Positions 7,137-14,132 of a stretch of DNA of 15,284 nucleotides are shown in pieces. The notes beneath the pieces are model-generated. The model had not been told where the DNA came from, did no database searches, and was given only the letters and a program-made list of their open reading frames with translations. Numbering within the stretch: position 1 is the stretch's first letter; each line of letters begins with the position of its first letter. Source of the DNA: G963664585 sp963664585 (GTDB lineage: Bacteria; Bacillota; Clostridia; Oscillospirales; Ruminococcaceae); the NCBI GenBank assembly GCA_963664585.2, contig CAXXEO010000013.1, forward strand, positions 1-15,284. Direction: 5' to 3'. A program made the position numbers and the translations under genes.

Positions 7137-8297
7137 TCATGACTGAAGGTCGAATCGGCTGGAATAATTCCCGCATGGATAGTATTCGCCTAGAAGACGT
7201 GGCGGGACGAGCGTATCAACGGGGACATCTTTAGCAGAATATTTAAATGATGATGAGATCAAAATGTTCCGATATATGATGGAAATCGGAACGGGGGGCA
7301 GCTCGCTAAGATCAACCCAGGTAAATCCATTGTCGGGCGTCACAAAGGAAGGCCTCGGTGCGCCAAAGCCAACGATCAGATTGACATAACCGTCTTGATC
7401 CACAACAGTTTGGTAATCGCTGATTGTCTTGAGTCCAAAAGCACCGTGTATGGCGAAGAATGCAAAGCTCCAATAGCGCATGTCTTCTTTACCTGCTATT
7501 CCGACATTGTGCCAAGTATCCGGGACCTTGGGCGCTTTCCAGTGGAGATTGAGAAACTTATCTGGGTCTCTATCAAGTTCGTTAGAAATCATATACACCG
7601 TATTGGGATTGAATTGCAATAATACCGATTGAAATCTGCTAGGGGTTGACCAATTTATATCACATCTTTTGCATTGTTGGACTTCGTGCAATTGGTCGTG
7701 ATCACAATCTGTTATTTCCTGTGAAGGTGCCTGCTCCGTTGTATTTGACACCGGAATATCCGTGCCTTTCACGCCGCTGTTGCAGATGCGGTAACTGATC
7801 TCTGGCAACCCATTACTGGTCTGATCATAGCCAATACTGGGAGCATAGATGCGGTAGGTAATGACGGCAGCCTCGTTCAGCCTGCCGCTCGGAAAACTGC
7901 CTGTGTATATCGTATTGCAGCCAGCGCCGGAGACAAAATGCTCTTTGTTTGCTGGCGGTGGAGCGGGGCTGATAATTAGAGTGTAATTGCGTTTAACTGT
8001 GTCCCAGTTACCGCCTGATTCAAATGGATTTATACTGCCAGGGTCGGGGACAAGATCCTGATCGTGCGCTGAGGCTATTAGAATATCACCCACTCCGCTG
8101 ACAGTAAAGGAAATATAACGTGCATGCGGATATTGTCCTTTGATTACGACCTCGATGTTCTGATAGCATTCAAATGGGAACATATAATAAGAGGCGTTAA
8201 AGTCTCCAAATTTGTACTGGCAGAAATTTGACTGCTGAACGCATTTGGGTATTTCAATTGTTTGTACACTCTTTGAATAAAAGAAGGCCGCCCGCAA
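7137..8297 (-). CDS. Uncharacterised protein, probably 5'-truncated
   Basis: An open frame of 386 codons with no ATG before codon 39; the only early start is a TTG (8295-8297) directly after an in-frame stop and without a clear ribosome binding site. The block GQYPHARYISFTVSG (54-68) followed by VPDPGSINPF (83-92) is one I associate, from memory, with uncharacterised bacterial proteins; the rest looks like a beta-rich globular protein. Residues 196-214 carry CDHDQLHEVQQCKRCD, a possible metal site. No transmembrane segment is in frame, but another frame just at the 5' end encodes VVCVIAGGLLLF, as if a signal peptide had been frameshifted away. It lies 51 bp downstream of the catalase gene and is probably cotranscribed. 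Function unknown; may be a pseudogene. Confidence 0.6.
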   Translation of the reverse strand: MRAAFFYSKSVQTIEIPKCVQQSNFCQYKFGDFNASYYMFPFECYQNIEVVIKGQYPHARYISFTVSGVGDILIASAHDQDLVPDPGSINPFESGGNWDTVKRNYTLIISPAPPPANKEHFVSGAGCNTIYTGSFPSGRLNEAAVITYRIYAPSIGYDQTSNGLPEISYRICNSGVKGTDIPVSNTTEQAPSQEITDCDHDQLHEVQQCKRCDINWSTPSRFQSVLLQFNPNTVYMISNELDRDPDKFLNLHWKAPKVPDTWHNVGIAGKEDMRYWSFAFFAIHGAFGLKTISDYQTVVDQDGYVNLIVGFGAPRPSFVTPDNGFTWVDLSELPPVPISIIYRNILISSSFKYSAKDVPVDTLVPPRLLGEYYPCGNYSSRFDLQS

Positions 8298-8348
8298 TTA
8301 CGCAGACGACCCAATTTTATAAATGAATTTTAGAGTAATACACAACCG

Positions 8349-10484
8349 TTATTTAGCCGGATAAATCATTGCCTGACGGCCCCAGTGGCGGTGCAATCCG
8401 ATGAGCTTTACAAATTCCGTGCAAAAAGAGGCCATGTCGGAAGAATCGCGGACAGTAACAACCCCAAGTTCACTGACAGTCTTTTTGGAACCGGTTTGAG
8501 CGAATTGAATTTTTTTGGCTTCGGAAGACATCAACAGGTCTATACCTTCACCGCTTGCGGCAACGGTCTTCAGGTGCCTAAATGCTTCGTTTATAAAAAT
8601 CAGCGTATCAGGCAACATAGAGAGTGACCCAATGCTCTCCTGACCGCCCGCCACATAAACAGCGTCATATATGACCGCATCTGCGGTTGTGAAATCCTTT
8701 GCCGCTTCAATCTGATTCCCATCCAGGCTCTGAATCATGCCCATACGAGAGCTAACAATTTCCGAGCTCGCACCTGCGCTTTTAAGCGCTTCCATAACTG
8801 CCGTAACCTCCGAAAAACAAAATCCATTGTCGATTAAAATGGCGATTTTTCTGGTCGCTGGCGTTTTTATGGTATTCTCTTGGCTGAGCGCGGGAGAAGA
8901 TGACGCAACCTTGGAATCTATCTGTATGGATGGTGGAACTGCGCCGACACTTTGGGCGATTTTCATAGCAAGCTCTGTATTTACATTGTTAAACATATCC
9001 ACAACACGCTGCTTAATTTTTTTATCCTTACAGCCTCCCACCTCGAAGTGGAACGCATCTAAGATATGATCTTTTTCAGGTTGAGACATGCTGTTGTAGA
9101 ACATGGCAGCTTGACTATAAAAATCCTTAAAGCTTTCACTTCGCCCACGTATAACTTGTCCATCAACTTTTTGAGCATAATGAACGAAGCCACCCTCGCT
9201 ATCCTTTACCGGCTTTGGAAAGTCCTGCTGGAGTGCATTCGGAAAGTAGCTGACCGGTCCCGGGTCTATGGTCATGCGGTGCATACCGTCCCGTTGATTG
9301 TTGTGAATAGGCACAACCGGGCGGTTGATCGGTATCTCATGGAAATTTGGACCGCCAAGGCGCGTGAGTTGAGTGTCTTGATAAGAAAAGAGCCTTCCCT
9401 GAAGGAGCGGGTCATTTGAAAAATCAATACCGGGTACCACATTCCCGGGGCAAAAGGCGACCTGTTCCGTTTCAGAAAAGAAGTTGTCCACGTTGCGGTT
9501 TAAGGTCATCTTACCAAATATCTTAACGGGTATCAGTTCCTCCGGCCATAGCTTTGTAGGATCAAGAATATCAAAATCAAATTTAAACTCATCCTCTTCA
9601 GCAATCAATTGCACACCAAATTCATACTTGGGATATTGACCCTGCTCAATGGCGTTCCATAAATCACGTCTATGAAAATCGGGATCTTTTCCAGAAAGCT
9701 TCTGCGCCTCGTCACGCAGCAGCGAGTGTACGCCGAGCAGCGGCTTCCAGTGAAACTTTACAAAATGCGAAATACCCTGCGCGTTTACAAATCGATAGGT
9801 ATTGACTCCGAAGCCTTCCATCATTCGAAAGCTGCGGGGTATAGCCCTGTCCGACATAGTCCACATCACCATATGCGCGGTCTCCGGCGTATTTACGACG
9901 AAATCCCAGAAGGTGTCATGGGCAGTGGTCGCCTGTGGAATCTCGTTATTTGGTTCCGGCTTGACCGCGTGTATGATATCAGGAAATTTGATGGCGTCCT
10001 GAATAAAAAAAACGGGAATATTATTTCCGACCAGATCATAGTTACCGTCTTCGGTATAAAATTTAGTAGCGAAACCGCGTACATCACGAACGGTATCTGC
10101 CGAGCCCCGCGACCCCGCAACGGTGGAAAATCGCACAAAAACCGGTGTTTTTACAGAAGGGTTTTGTAAAAATTTTGCCATGGTATACTGTGACATGGAC
10201 TCATATAATTCGAAGAAACCATGTGCACCAAATCCGCGTGCATGTACTACGCGCTCAGGTATGCGCTCGTGATCAAAATGAGTAATCTTCTCTCTGAAAT
10301 GAAAATCTTCCATGAGCGTTGGTCCGCGAAGCCCGGCTTTTAAAGAATCGTCGGTGTTTGAAACGCCTACACCAAAGTTGGAAGTCAACCGGGCACCTTT
10401 TGGATTTTCAGTATAGGCTTCCATCTGCTTTGCCTTGCGCTGTTCGGGGGACTCTCCCTCCGCCTGACTGTTAATCAAATCCAT
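8349..10484 (-). CDS. katE: Large-subunit monofunctional haem catalase (HPII type)
   Basis: A 711-aa clade-2 catalase that disproportionates hydrogen peroxide, cytoplasmic and normally tetrameric. Catalytic H81 (VVHARGFGAHG), N154 (LVGNNIPVFF) and haem-ligand Y368 (GRLFSYQDTQ) sit at exactly the spacing of E. coli HPII H128, N201 and Y415. Residues from about 545 form the extra DJ-1/PfpI-like domain (RKIAILIDNGFCFSEVTAVM) that defines the large-subunit class. The residue matching HPII H392, which crosslinks to the haem tyrosine, is C345 here, so that modification should be absent. The RBS AAGGAG precedes the ATG. The next gene on the strand starts 51 bp after its stop. Such catalases are sporadic in Clostridia and suggest acquisition by transfer. 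No PerR-type box was found upstream. Confidence 0.95.
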   Translation of the reverse strand: MDLINSQAEGESPEQRKAKQMEAYTENPKGARLTSNFGVGVSNTDDSLKAGLRGPTLMEDFHFREKITHFDHERIPERVVHARGFGAHGFFELYESMSQYTMAKFLQNPSVKTPVFVRFSTVAGSRGSADTVRDVRGFATKFYTEDGNYDLVGNNIPVFFIQDAIKFPDIIHAVKPEPNNEIPQATTAHDTFWDFVVNTPETAHMVMWTMSDRAIPRSFRMMEGFGVNTYRFVNAQGISHFVKFHWKPLLGVHSLLRDEAQKLSGKDPDFHRRDLWNAIEQGQYPKYEFGVQLIAEEDEFKFDFDILDPTKLWPEELIPVKIFGKMTLNRNVDNFFSETEQVAFCPGNVVPGIDFSNDPLLQGRLFSYQDTQLTRLGGPNFHEIPINRPVVPIHNNQRDGMHRMTIDPGPVSYFPNALQQDFPKPVKDSEGGFVHYAQKVDGQVIRGRSESFKDFYSQAAMFYNSMSQPEKDHILDAFHFEVGGCKDKKIKQRVVDMFNNVNTELAMKIAQSVGAVPPSIQIDSKVASSSPALSQENTIKTPATRKIAILIDNGFCFSEVTAVMEALKSAGASSEIVSSRMGMIQSLDGNQIEAAKDFTTADAVIYDAVYVAGGQESIGSLSMLPDTLIFINEAFRHLKTVAASGEGIDLLMSSEAKKIQFAQTGSKKTVSELGVVTVRDSSDMASFCTEFVKLIGLHRHWGRQAMIYPAK

Positions 10485-10840
10485 AAATTTATACTCCTTA
10501 ATATGACAAAATCAATATGGTTAGCATTCCATTTTTAGAACGATTTATCCTGTATTCTTCGTTCTGTCTTTAAGTATGTCTGAACTAAAAGCTGTCTTTT
10601 TGTGTGTTTATCTTTCTCAAAACAAAATCGTTTATTTATCTCCTTGGTTGGCGGTAGCCCTTGTCCGCCACAAATTCAATAATTGTCAGATACAGTTGTT
10701 CCTTTTGTGATGTGTCTCAATCCAGCTTAAGAAATATAAGAACATACTTTATACCATGAAAATCGGTTTTTTAGGTATTGTTTAAAAACAGTTTTATTTA
10801 TATTGAATAACTCTTTTTTTTATATTATACTTATAACATT
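10485..10840. other. Divergent intergenic region between catalase and the fluoride unit
   Basis: About 355 bp, AT-rich. The left end holds the catalase leader, the right end the promoter of the ClC unit. Between them is a short imperfect hairpin (TGGCGG...CCGCCA, around 10650-10675), part of which, read on the minus strand, gives a short peptide FVADKGYR reminiscent of a transposase scrap. No gene or clear catalase promoter is visible. Confidence 0.5.
10803..10831 (+). promoter_or_regulatory. Sigma-A-like promoter of the fluoride unit
   Basis: -35 TTGAAT (10803-10808) and -10 TATACT (10826-10831) are separated by 17 bp. The predicted start of transcription, about 10838, lies directly before the riboswitch. 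Confidence 0.75.
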
Positions 10841-10900
10841 GGGAATGAAGTTCTCCCATGGATAAAACCAAAACTGCTTATTAAGAGCTAATGACTTCTG
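10841..10900 (+). ncRNA. Fluoride riboswitch (crcB motif)
   Basis: The RNA shows the conserved layout of the fluoride aptamer: GGGA-AUGAAGUU-CUCCC (10841-10857), a linker ending in the AAACUGC block (10871-10877), a short stem (GCUU with AGAGC), then the conserved GCUAAUGAC and CUUCUG at the 3' side. The loop GAAGU (10846-10850 plus the next base) is perfectly complementary to ACUUC (10893-10897), forming the five-pair pseudoknot of this class. It lies between a promoter and a gene of the fluoride-exporting ClC clade, the known context. No convincing intrinsic terminator follows, so how it switches the gene is unclear. Confidence 0.88.
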
Positions 10901-11013
10901 TAATTTTAGGTGCAGGAATCATTGGCATTTTTATTTTTATTGGAATTTTGAAAGAAGGATTTGTAAGTGATAAGAGTAAACTGTTCGACGAAAGTTATAA
11001 AGAAAACATTTGA
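10891..11013 (+). CDS. Possible 40-aa single-pass membrane peptide overlapping riboswitch and ClC gene
   Basis: A frame of 40 codons starting at the AUG inside the riboswitch consensus. It encodes MTSVILGAGIIGIFIFIGIL, one strong membrane segment, followed by a charged tail (KEGFVSDKSKLFDESYKENI), and overlaps the ClC gene by 47 nt in another frame. The composition looks protein-like, but GAG is only three bases from the AUG, and this AUG is conserved in the aptamer for structural reasons. It could be a real small protein, a coupled leader peptide or chance. Confidence 0.3.
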   Translation: MTSVILGAGIIGIFIFIGILKEGFVSDKSKLFDESYKENI

Positions 11014-12211
11014 CCAATGCTGGCCAATATTGGTCCTGGGACTATTCGCTGCGATCATTGGAATCGTTGTCGGAGCAATTGATGCCGGGTTTGGATTAGT
11101 GCTGTTATCTATCACATCATTTAGAGAATCTCACTTTATTTACTTGATTCCTTTTTTGGCAGTAGTAGGTATACTGATTCAGTTTGTATCTCAGCGTTAT
11201 GGAAAAAACAGTTTTAAAGGTATGTCATTGATTTTTGAAGCCGGACATGGAGAGATGGACAGAATACCAAAAAGGTTGATTCCTCTTGTCATTATCAGTA
11301 CATGGTTAACTCATTTGTTCGGTGGTAGTGCCGGCCGAGAAGGCGTAGCAGTTCAGATTGGTGCGACAGTTGGTAATTGTGTCGGAAAGCGATTGCCCAT
11401 ACAAAATGCCTCGCGCATTTTATTGGTAACCGGTATGGCGGCAGGCTTTGCCGGATTGTTTCGTACTCCGATTGCGGCTGTTCTATTTGCTGTTGAGGTT
11501 TTAACCGCAGGAGAATTAATTCATGAAGCATTATTTCCATCGTTAATTGCTTCCTATCTGGCAAGCTATACCTCAGGACTGTTAGGAATAGAGAAATTCA
11601 GCGTTAAAATTACGGATACCGTTAACTTCTCAATCTCCACGTCATGGAAATTGATTGTTCTCGGAATTGCGTTTGGAGTTGTTGGTGGCTTATTTGCTTT
11701 TTATTTGCACAAAGCAAAACATCTTTTCACCAAATGGATTGAAAATCCAATTAAGCGTATTGCTATTGTTGGTGCCGTGATTAGCATACTATCCATTTCT
11801 TGCTTAATGGGACGGTATTCAGGTCTTGGTACCAATTTGATTGCGCAAAGTTTCAATGCCGGAATGATTTATTCTTTCGACTGGCTACTGAAATTGATAC
11901 TAACCATTATTACTTTGTCGGCAGGTTATCAGGGCGGTGAGGTTACGCCATTATTTGCTATTGGAGCGTCTCTTGGTGCTGTTTTGGCTGTTCCTCTTGG
12001 ATTTCCGGTCTTATTGGCCGCAGCTCTCGGATATGCTGCCGTGTTTGGTAGTGCTACAAACACCTATCTTGCTCCAATTTTCATCGGAGTTGAAGTGTTT
12101 GGATATGACTATTTGCCATTCTTTTTTGTTGTTTGCACATTGGCCTTTATTTTCAATGGTAATCGTTCAATTTACTCTTTACAAAAGAAGAAGACAATAT
12201 CTTCAATTTAA
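10967..12211 (+). CDS. ClC-family fluoride/proton antiporter (CLC-F type)
   Basis: A 414-aa polytopic membrane protein of the ClC superfamily, of the clade that exports fluoride. The gating glutamate is E125 in GGSAGREGVAVQIG, where GREGV replaces the GREGP of chloride ClCs. The classical GSGIP loop is absent, replaced by the region around GFGLVLLSITSFRESH (41-56). GYQGGEVTPLF (320-330) and FGSATNTYLAP (360-370) are further signatures I associate with CLC-F proteins. The start is a GTG with GAAGGA seven bases upstream; no ATG occurs until residue 86, and the protein is full length for the clade, with no CBS domains. It is preceded by a fluoride riboswitch, which supports the assignment. Product is often annotated simply as a chloride channel. 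Confidence 0.92.
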   Translation: MIRVNCSTKVIKKTFDQCWPILVLGLFAAIIGIVVGAIDAGFGLVLLSITSFRESHFIYLIPFLAVVGILIQFVSQRYGKNSFKGMSLIFEAGHGEMDRIPKRLIPLVIISTWLTHLFGGSAGREGVAVQIGATVGNCVGKRLPIQNASRILLVTGMAAGFAGLFRTPIAAVLFAVEVLTAGELIHEALFPSLIASYLASYTSGLLGIEKFSVKITDTVNFSISTSWKLIVLGIAFGVVGGLFAFYLHKAKHLFTKWIENPIKRIAIVGAVISILSISCLMGRYSGLGTNLIAQSFNAGMIYSFDWLLKLILTIITLSAGYQGGEVTPLFAIGASLGAVLAVPLGFPVLLAAALGYAAVFGSATNTYLAPIFIGVEVFGYDYLPFFFVVCTLAFIFNGNRSIYSLQKKKTISSI

Positions 12212-12540
12212 ACGATAAAGGGGGGGAATGCCAATGATTAAGATGCTGAGACTAACTGACAATTCTAATACTGTCACATTAAAAGGGTAACTGAAATTCG
12301 GCACTGATTTTTGCAAATTGCTCTGCGACACAGGAAAATGAAGTTGAAACCACTAAGCTGAAAGGTAAAATTCAACTAAATCATTATACTTATACGCCGG
12401 ATGGTGGTACATGGCTTAACACTGCTGCCGGATGTAAGCGGCCGCGTGTAAAGATTTGATTTATTAGAGTCTAATATGAATCACAAATCGCCTCAGTTTC
12501 ACTGTCGAAGACGTTGAAACTGAGGCGAAAATATTGTCAT
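12212..12540. other. Non-coding stretch with vestigial ORFs
   Basis: Downstream of the ClC gene a good ribosome binding site (GGGGGG, 12221-12226) leads to an ATG (12234) whose frame stops after 18 codons (MIKMLRLTDNSNTVTLKG). A second frame to 12459 or so reads ALIFANCSATQENEVETTKL and further, somewhat like a lipoprotein start, but lacks a start codon. These may be two pieces of one decayed small gene. I do not recognise the product. Confidence 0.35.
12489..12527. terminator. Hairpin with 13-bp perfect stem
   Basis: CGCCTCAGTTTCA (12489-12501) pairs perfectly with 12515-12527, and an inner GTC-GAA-GAC stem continues it. It may end transcription from the ClC unit 280 bp upstream, although the following bases (AAAATATTGTCATTT) are not a clean T-tract. 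Confidence 0.45.
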
Positions 12541-12544
12541 TTAA

Positions 12545-12579
12545 AAAGGACAGTCAATCGGATTGAAAGACAGTCCTTT
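12545..12579. other. Second hairpin next to the 12489 stem-loop
   Basis: AAAGGAC (12545-12551) pairs with GTCCTTT (12573-12579); inside, GTC/GAC and CAATC/GATTG continue the structure with an A-A mismatch. It could be part of a tandem terminator with the hairpin just upstream. Confidence 0.35.
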
Positions 12580-12604
12580 CTGAAATTGTCGGAATATTGA
12601 GAGG

Positions 12605-12709
12605 TATAGTTGACTAACTTGAAACAAGCTTGTGATTTCTTCCCCCGCCTTCGGCGGGGGAAGAAAATGACGCTTTATATATAGCCAGTTTTTAAGTTGA
12701 TTGGCTATA
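12605..12709 (-). repeat. Palindromic repeat, copy C (reverse orientation)
   Basis: 105 bp; its reverse complement matches copy A almost base for base, including a GAA loop in the core, with a few substitutions and a one-base deletion in the right arm (GTTTCAAG in place of GTTTTCAAG). It lies between the vestigial region and the promoter of the broken ridA. Confidence 0.9.
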
Positions 12710-12739
12710 AAATAATATGAATAAATAAAATATAACAAT

Positions 12740-12768
12740 TTGTTAATAATTGTTAATTTAGATAATAT
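12740..12768 (+). promoter_or_regulatory. Probable promoter of the ridA/transporter/dipeptidase cluster
   Basis: -35 TTGTTA (12740-12745) and -10 TAATAT (12763-12768) are 17 bp apart. The -35 lies within a tandem TTGTTAATAATTGTTAAT repeat that also forms an AACAATT/AATTGTT dyad, so a regulator might bind there. The DNA is very AT-rich, which weakens the call. Confidence 0.5.
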
Positions 12769-12903
12769 AAATATGATATAAGGCGGATAACAGGCTCCTG
12801 CTGTTAAAGTGGTCAAGATGGCTCTCATATAGCGCTGTACGCCGTCATCCATGCACTCTCCCTCAATATCTAAAACAAAAAACAAAAAAGGAGAGAAAAA
12901 CCA

Positions 12904-13243
12904 ATGGCTAAAGTCATCATAACCCAAAATGCAACCGCGGCAATTGGCCCTTATTCCTAGGCGTATGTAAAAGATTTTGTTTATTGCACAGGGAAGATTC
13001 CTGTTAATCTGGCGGAGGGAGCAGTTGGAAAGGTGATTTCCATTCGAGTCAGATAAAGTTACAAAAACCTTGCGGTAATTCTGTCCGAAGCTGGTATCGG
13101 CATGAGAAAAATCGTGAAGATTTCAGCGTTTCGATGAGACTTCACAGAAATCCTTACCTTCCAAGCCCACACGCAGTAGGATTGCCGTCATGAAACTGCC
13201 CAAAGGCGTGATGCGTAGAGTAGCGTGACCATTGCGAAATGTA
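12904..13243 (+). pseudogene. ridA: Decayed ridA (reactive imine/enamine deaminase)
   Basis: The reading frame starts with a good RBS (GGAGAG) and ATG at 12904 and encodes MAKVIITQNATAAIGPYS, the start of RidA (YjgF/UK114 family), which hydrolyses reactive enamine/imine intermediates of PLP enzymes. Codon 19, a conserved Gln in the family, is TAG (12958-12960). After it come AYVKDFVYCTGKIPVN, then frame changes to NLAVILSEAGIGMRKIVK, a further stop, PTRS and AVMKLPKG, and finally VTIAKC, all in family order but in different frames. At least two nonsense codons and about three frameshifts make it non-functional. The intact neighbours downstream show the cluster survives without it, or that another copy exists elsewhere. 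Confidence 0.88.
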
Positions 13244-13357
13244 AGTTCGGAAGCCCGGCATGCCTCATAGCATGGTCAAGGATTGTACCGGGCGTATTCG
13301 AAAAGGGGGCCTACGCACAAAAATTCGTTAATTATTTTTTGAATAGGAGGTTTCACT
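13244..13357. other. Leader of the transporter pair
   Basis: Short gap holding an inverted repeat (CCCGG near 13254 with CCGGG near 13293, enclosing CATGC/GCATG) and the RBS AGGAGG at 13345-13350. It may be a remnant terminator or RNA structure between ridA and the first transporter gene. Confidence 0.3.
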
Positions 13358-14059
13358 ATGGAATATTTAAAAATCGCCAATAGCGCTGGTCTGTGGATCG
13401 CCTGCTTGCCGCTGCTAATTGTCGTGGCGGGGCAGGTCATTGTGATCTATCGCCGTGCCTGTAAGGCGTCTTCACTAGTTGGCCTGACCCATGAAGAGAG
13501 AAATACCGCATTTAAAGTGGGACTGATTACAGCTATAGGCCCCAGCTTCGGCAGCTTTATTGTAATCATCGGCATGGCTGCTGTTATGGGAGCCCCCGCT
13601 ACCTGGCAGCGTGTCTCCGTCATTGCATCAGCGGGTACGGAACTGCGTGCCTGTCAGTATACGGCTGAAGCGATAGGTATTCAGTTGGGCGGCGCTGGCT
13701 TCACGATGACAGTCTTCGACGCCTGTCTCTGGGTTATGGCCCTCAACGGCTGCGGCTGGATGCTGTTCTGCCTGCTGTTTACCGATAAGATGTCCAAATT
13801 CACCAATAAGATTACCGGCGGTAGCACTGCTTTGCTGTCAACCTTCGCTGCTTCTGCAATCATCGCCACGGTTATGTACATGTCCAGTTCTTATATCATG
13901 AGCGTCGGCCCCAATCTGGTTGCCTTGCTCAGCGCAGCCGCGAGCCGTTACCTGCTCGACTTCATCGGAAAAAAACATCCAAAATTCGGCCAGTGGACAT
14001 TTAGTATTGCGTTTCTGATTGGCATGTTCTGCGGTGCCTTGTATAAAAGCCTTGTGTAA
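13358..14059 (+). CDS. DUF5058-like polytopic membrane protein, putative transporter subunit
   Basis: A 233-aa integral membrane protein with about six hydrophobic segments (roughly 12-31, 52-80, 106-138, 155-178, 180-200, 212-230). Sequence GPSFGSFIVIIGMAAVMGAP and the following SVIASAGTELRACQYTAEA are distinctive polar-containing blocks, probably pore or substrate-contact regions. I place it with DUF5058 proteins of Clostridia from memory. It has a strong RBS (AGGAGG, 7-base spacing) and is followed 73 bp later by a second membrane protein of similar size, then by an M19 dipeptidase, so the two membrane proteins likely form one carrier for the peptide or amino acid handled by the dipeptidase. 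Transport activity is inference. Confidence 0.7.
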   Translation: MEYLKIANSAGLWIACLPLLIVVAGQVIVIYRRACKASSLVGLTHEERNTAFKVGLITAIGPSFGSFIVIIGMAAVMGAPATWQRVSVIASAGTELRACQYTAEAIGIQLGGAGFTMTVFDACLWVMALNGCGWMLFCLLFTDKMSKFTNKITGGSTALLSTFAASAIIATVMYMSSSYIMSVGPNLVALLSAAASRYLLDFIGKKHPKFGQWTFSIAFLIGMFCGALYKSLV

Positions 14060-14132
14060 AAACCTTGTACCGGCAGTCTGGTTTTGGCAATACTAAACAA
14101 ACGACAATTACAATTTCAAGGAGGATGCCGTT

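Noticed and set aside
7053..7142. Plus-strand open frame ending RLINQIFESLMEES, like a protein C-terminus
   Set aside because: No start codon and only 29 codons; it overlaps the end of the converging gene. It may be a remnant but cannot be shown to be one.
10640..10690. Minus-strand peptide FVADKGYR, like a transposase motif
   Set aside because: Only a few residues with stops on both sides; not enough for an insertion sequence remnant.
12541..12927. Minus-strand ORF of 128 codons over repeat C and the ridA promoter
   Set aside because: It translates the repeat and AT-rich promoter DNA and opposes the direction of the adjacent promoter and RBS. A short stretch after a GGGAGAG (MDDGVQRYMRAIL) looks protein-like but runs into non-coding sequence.
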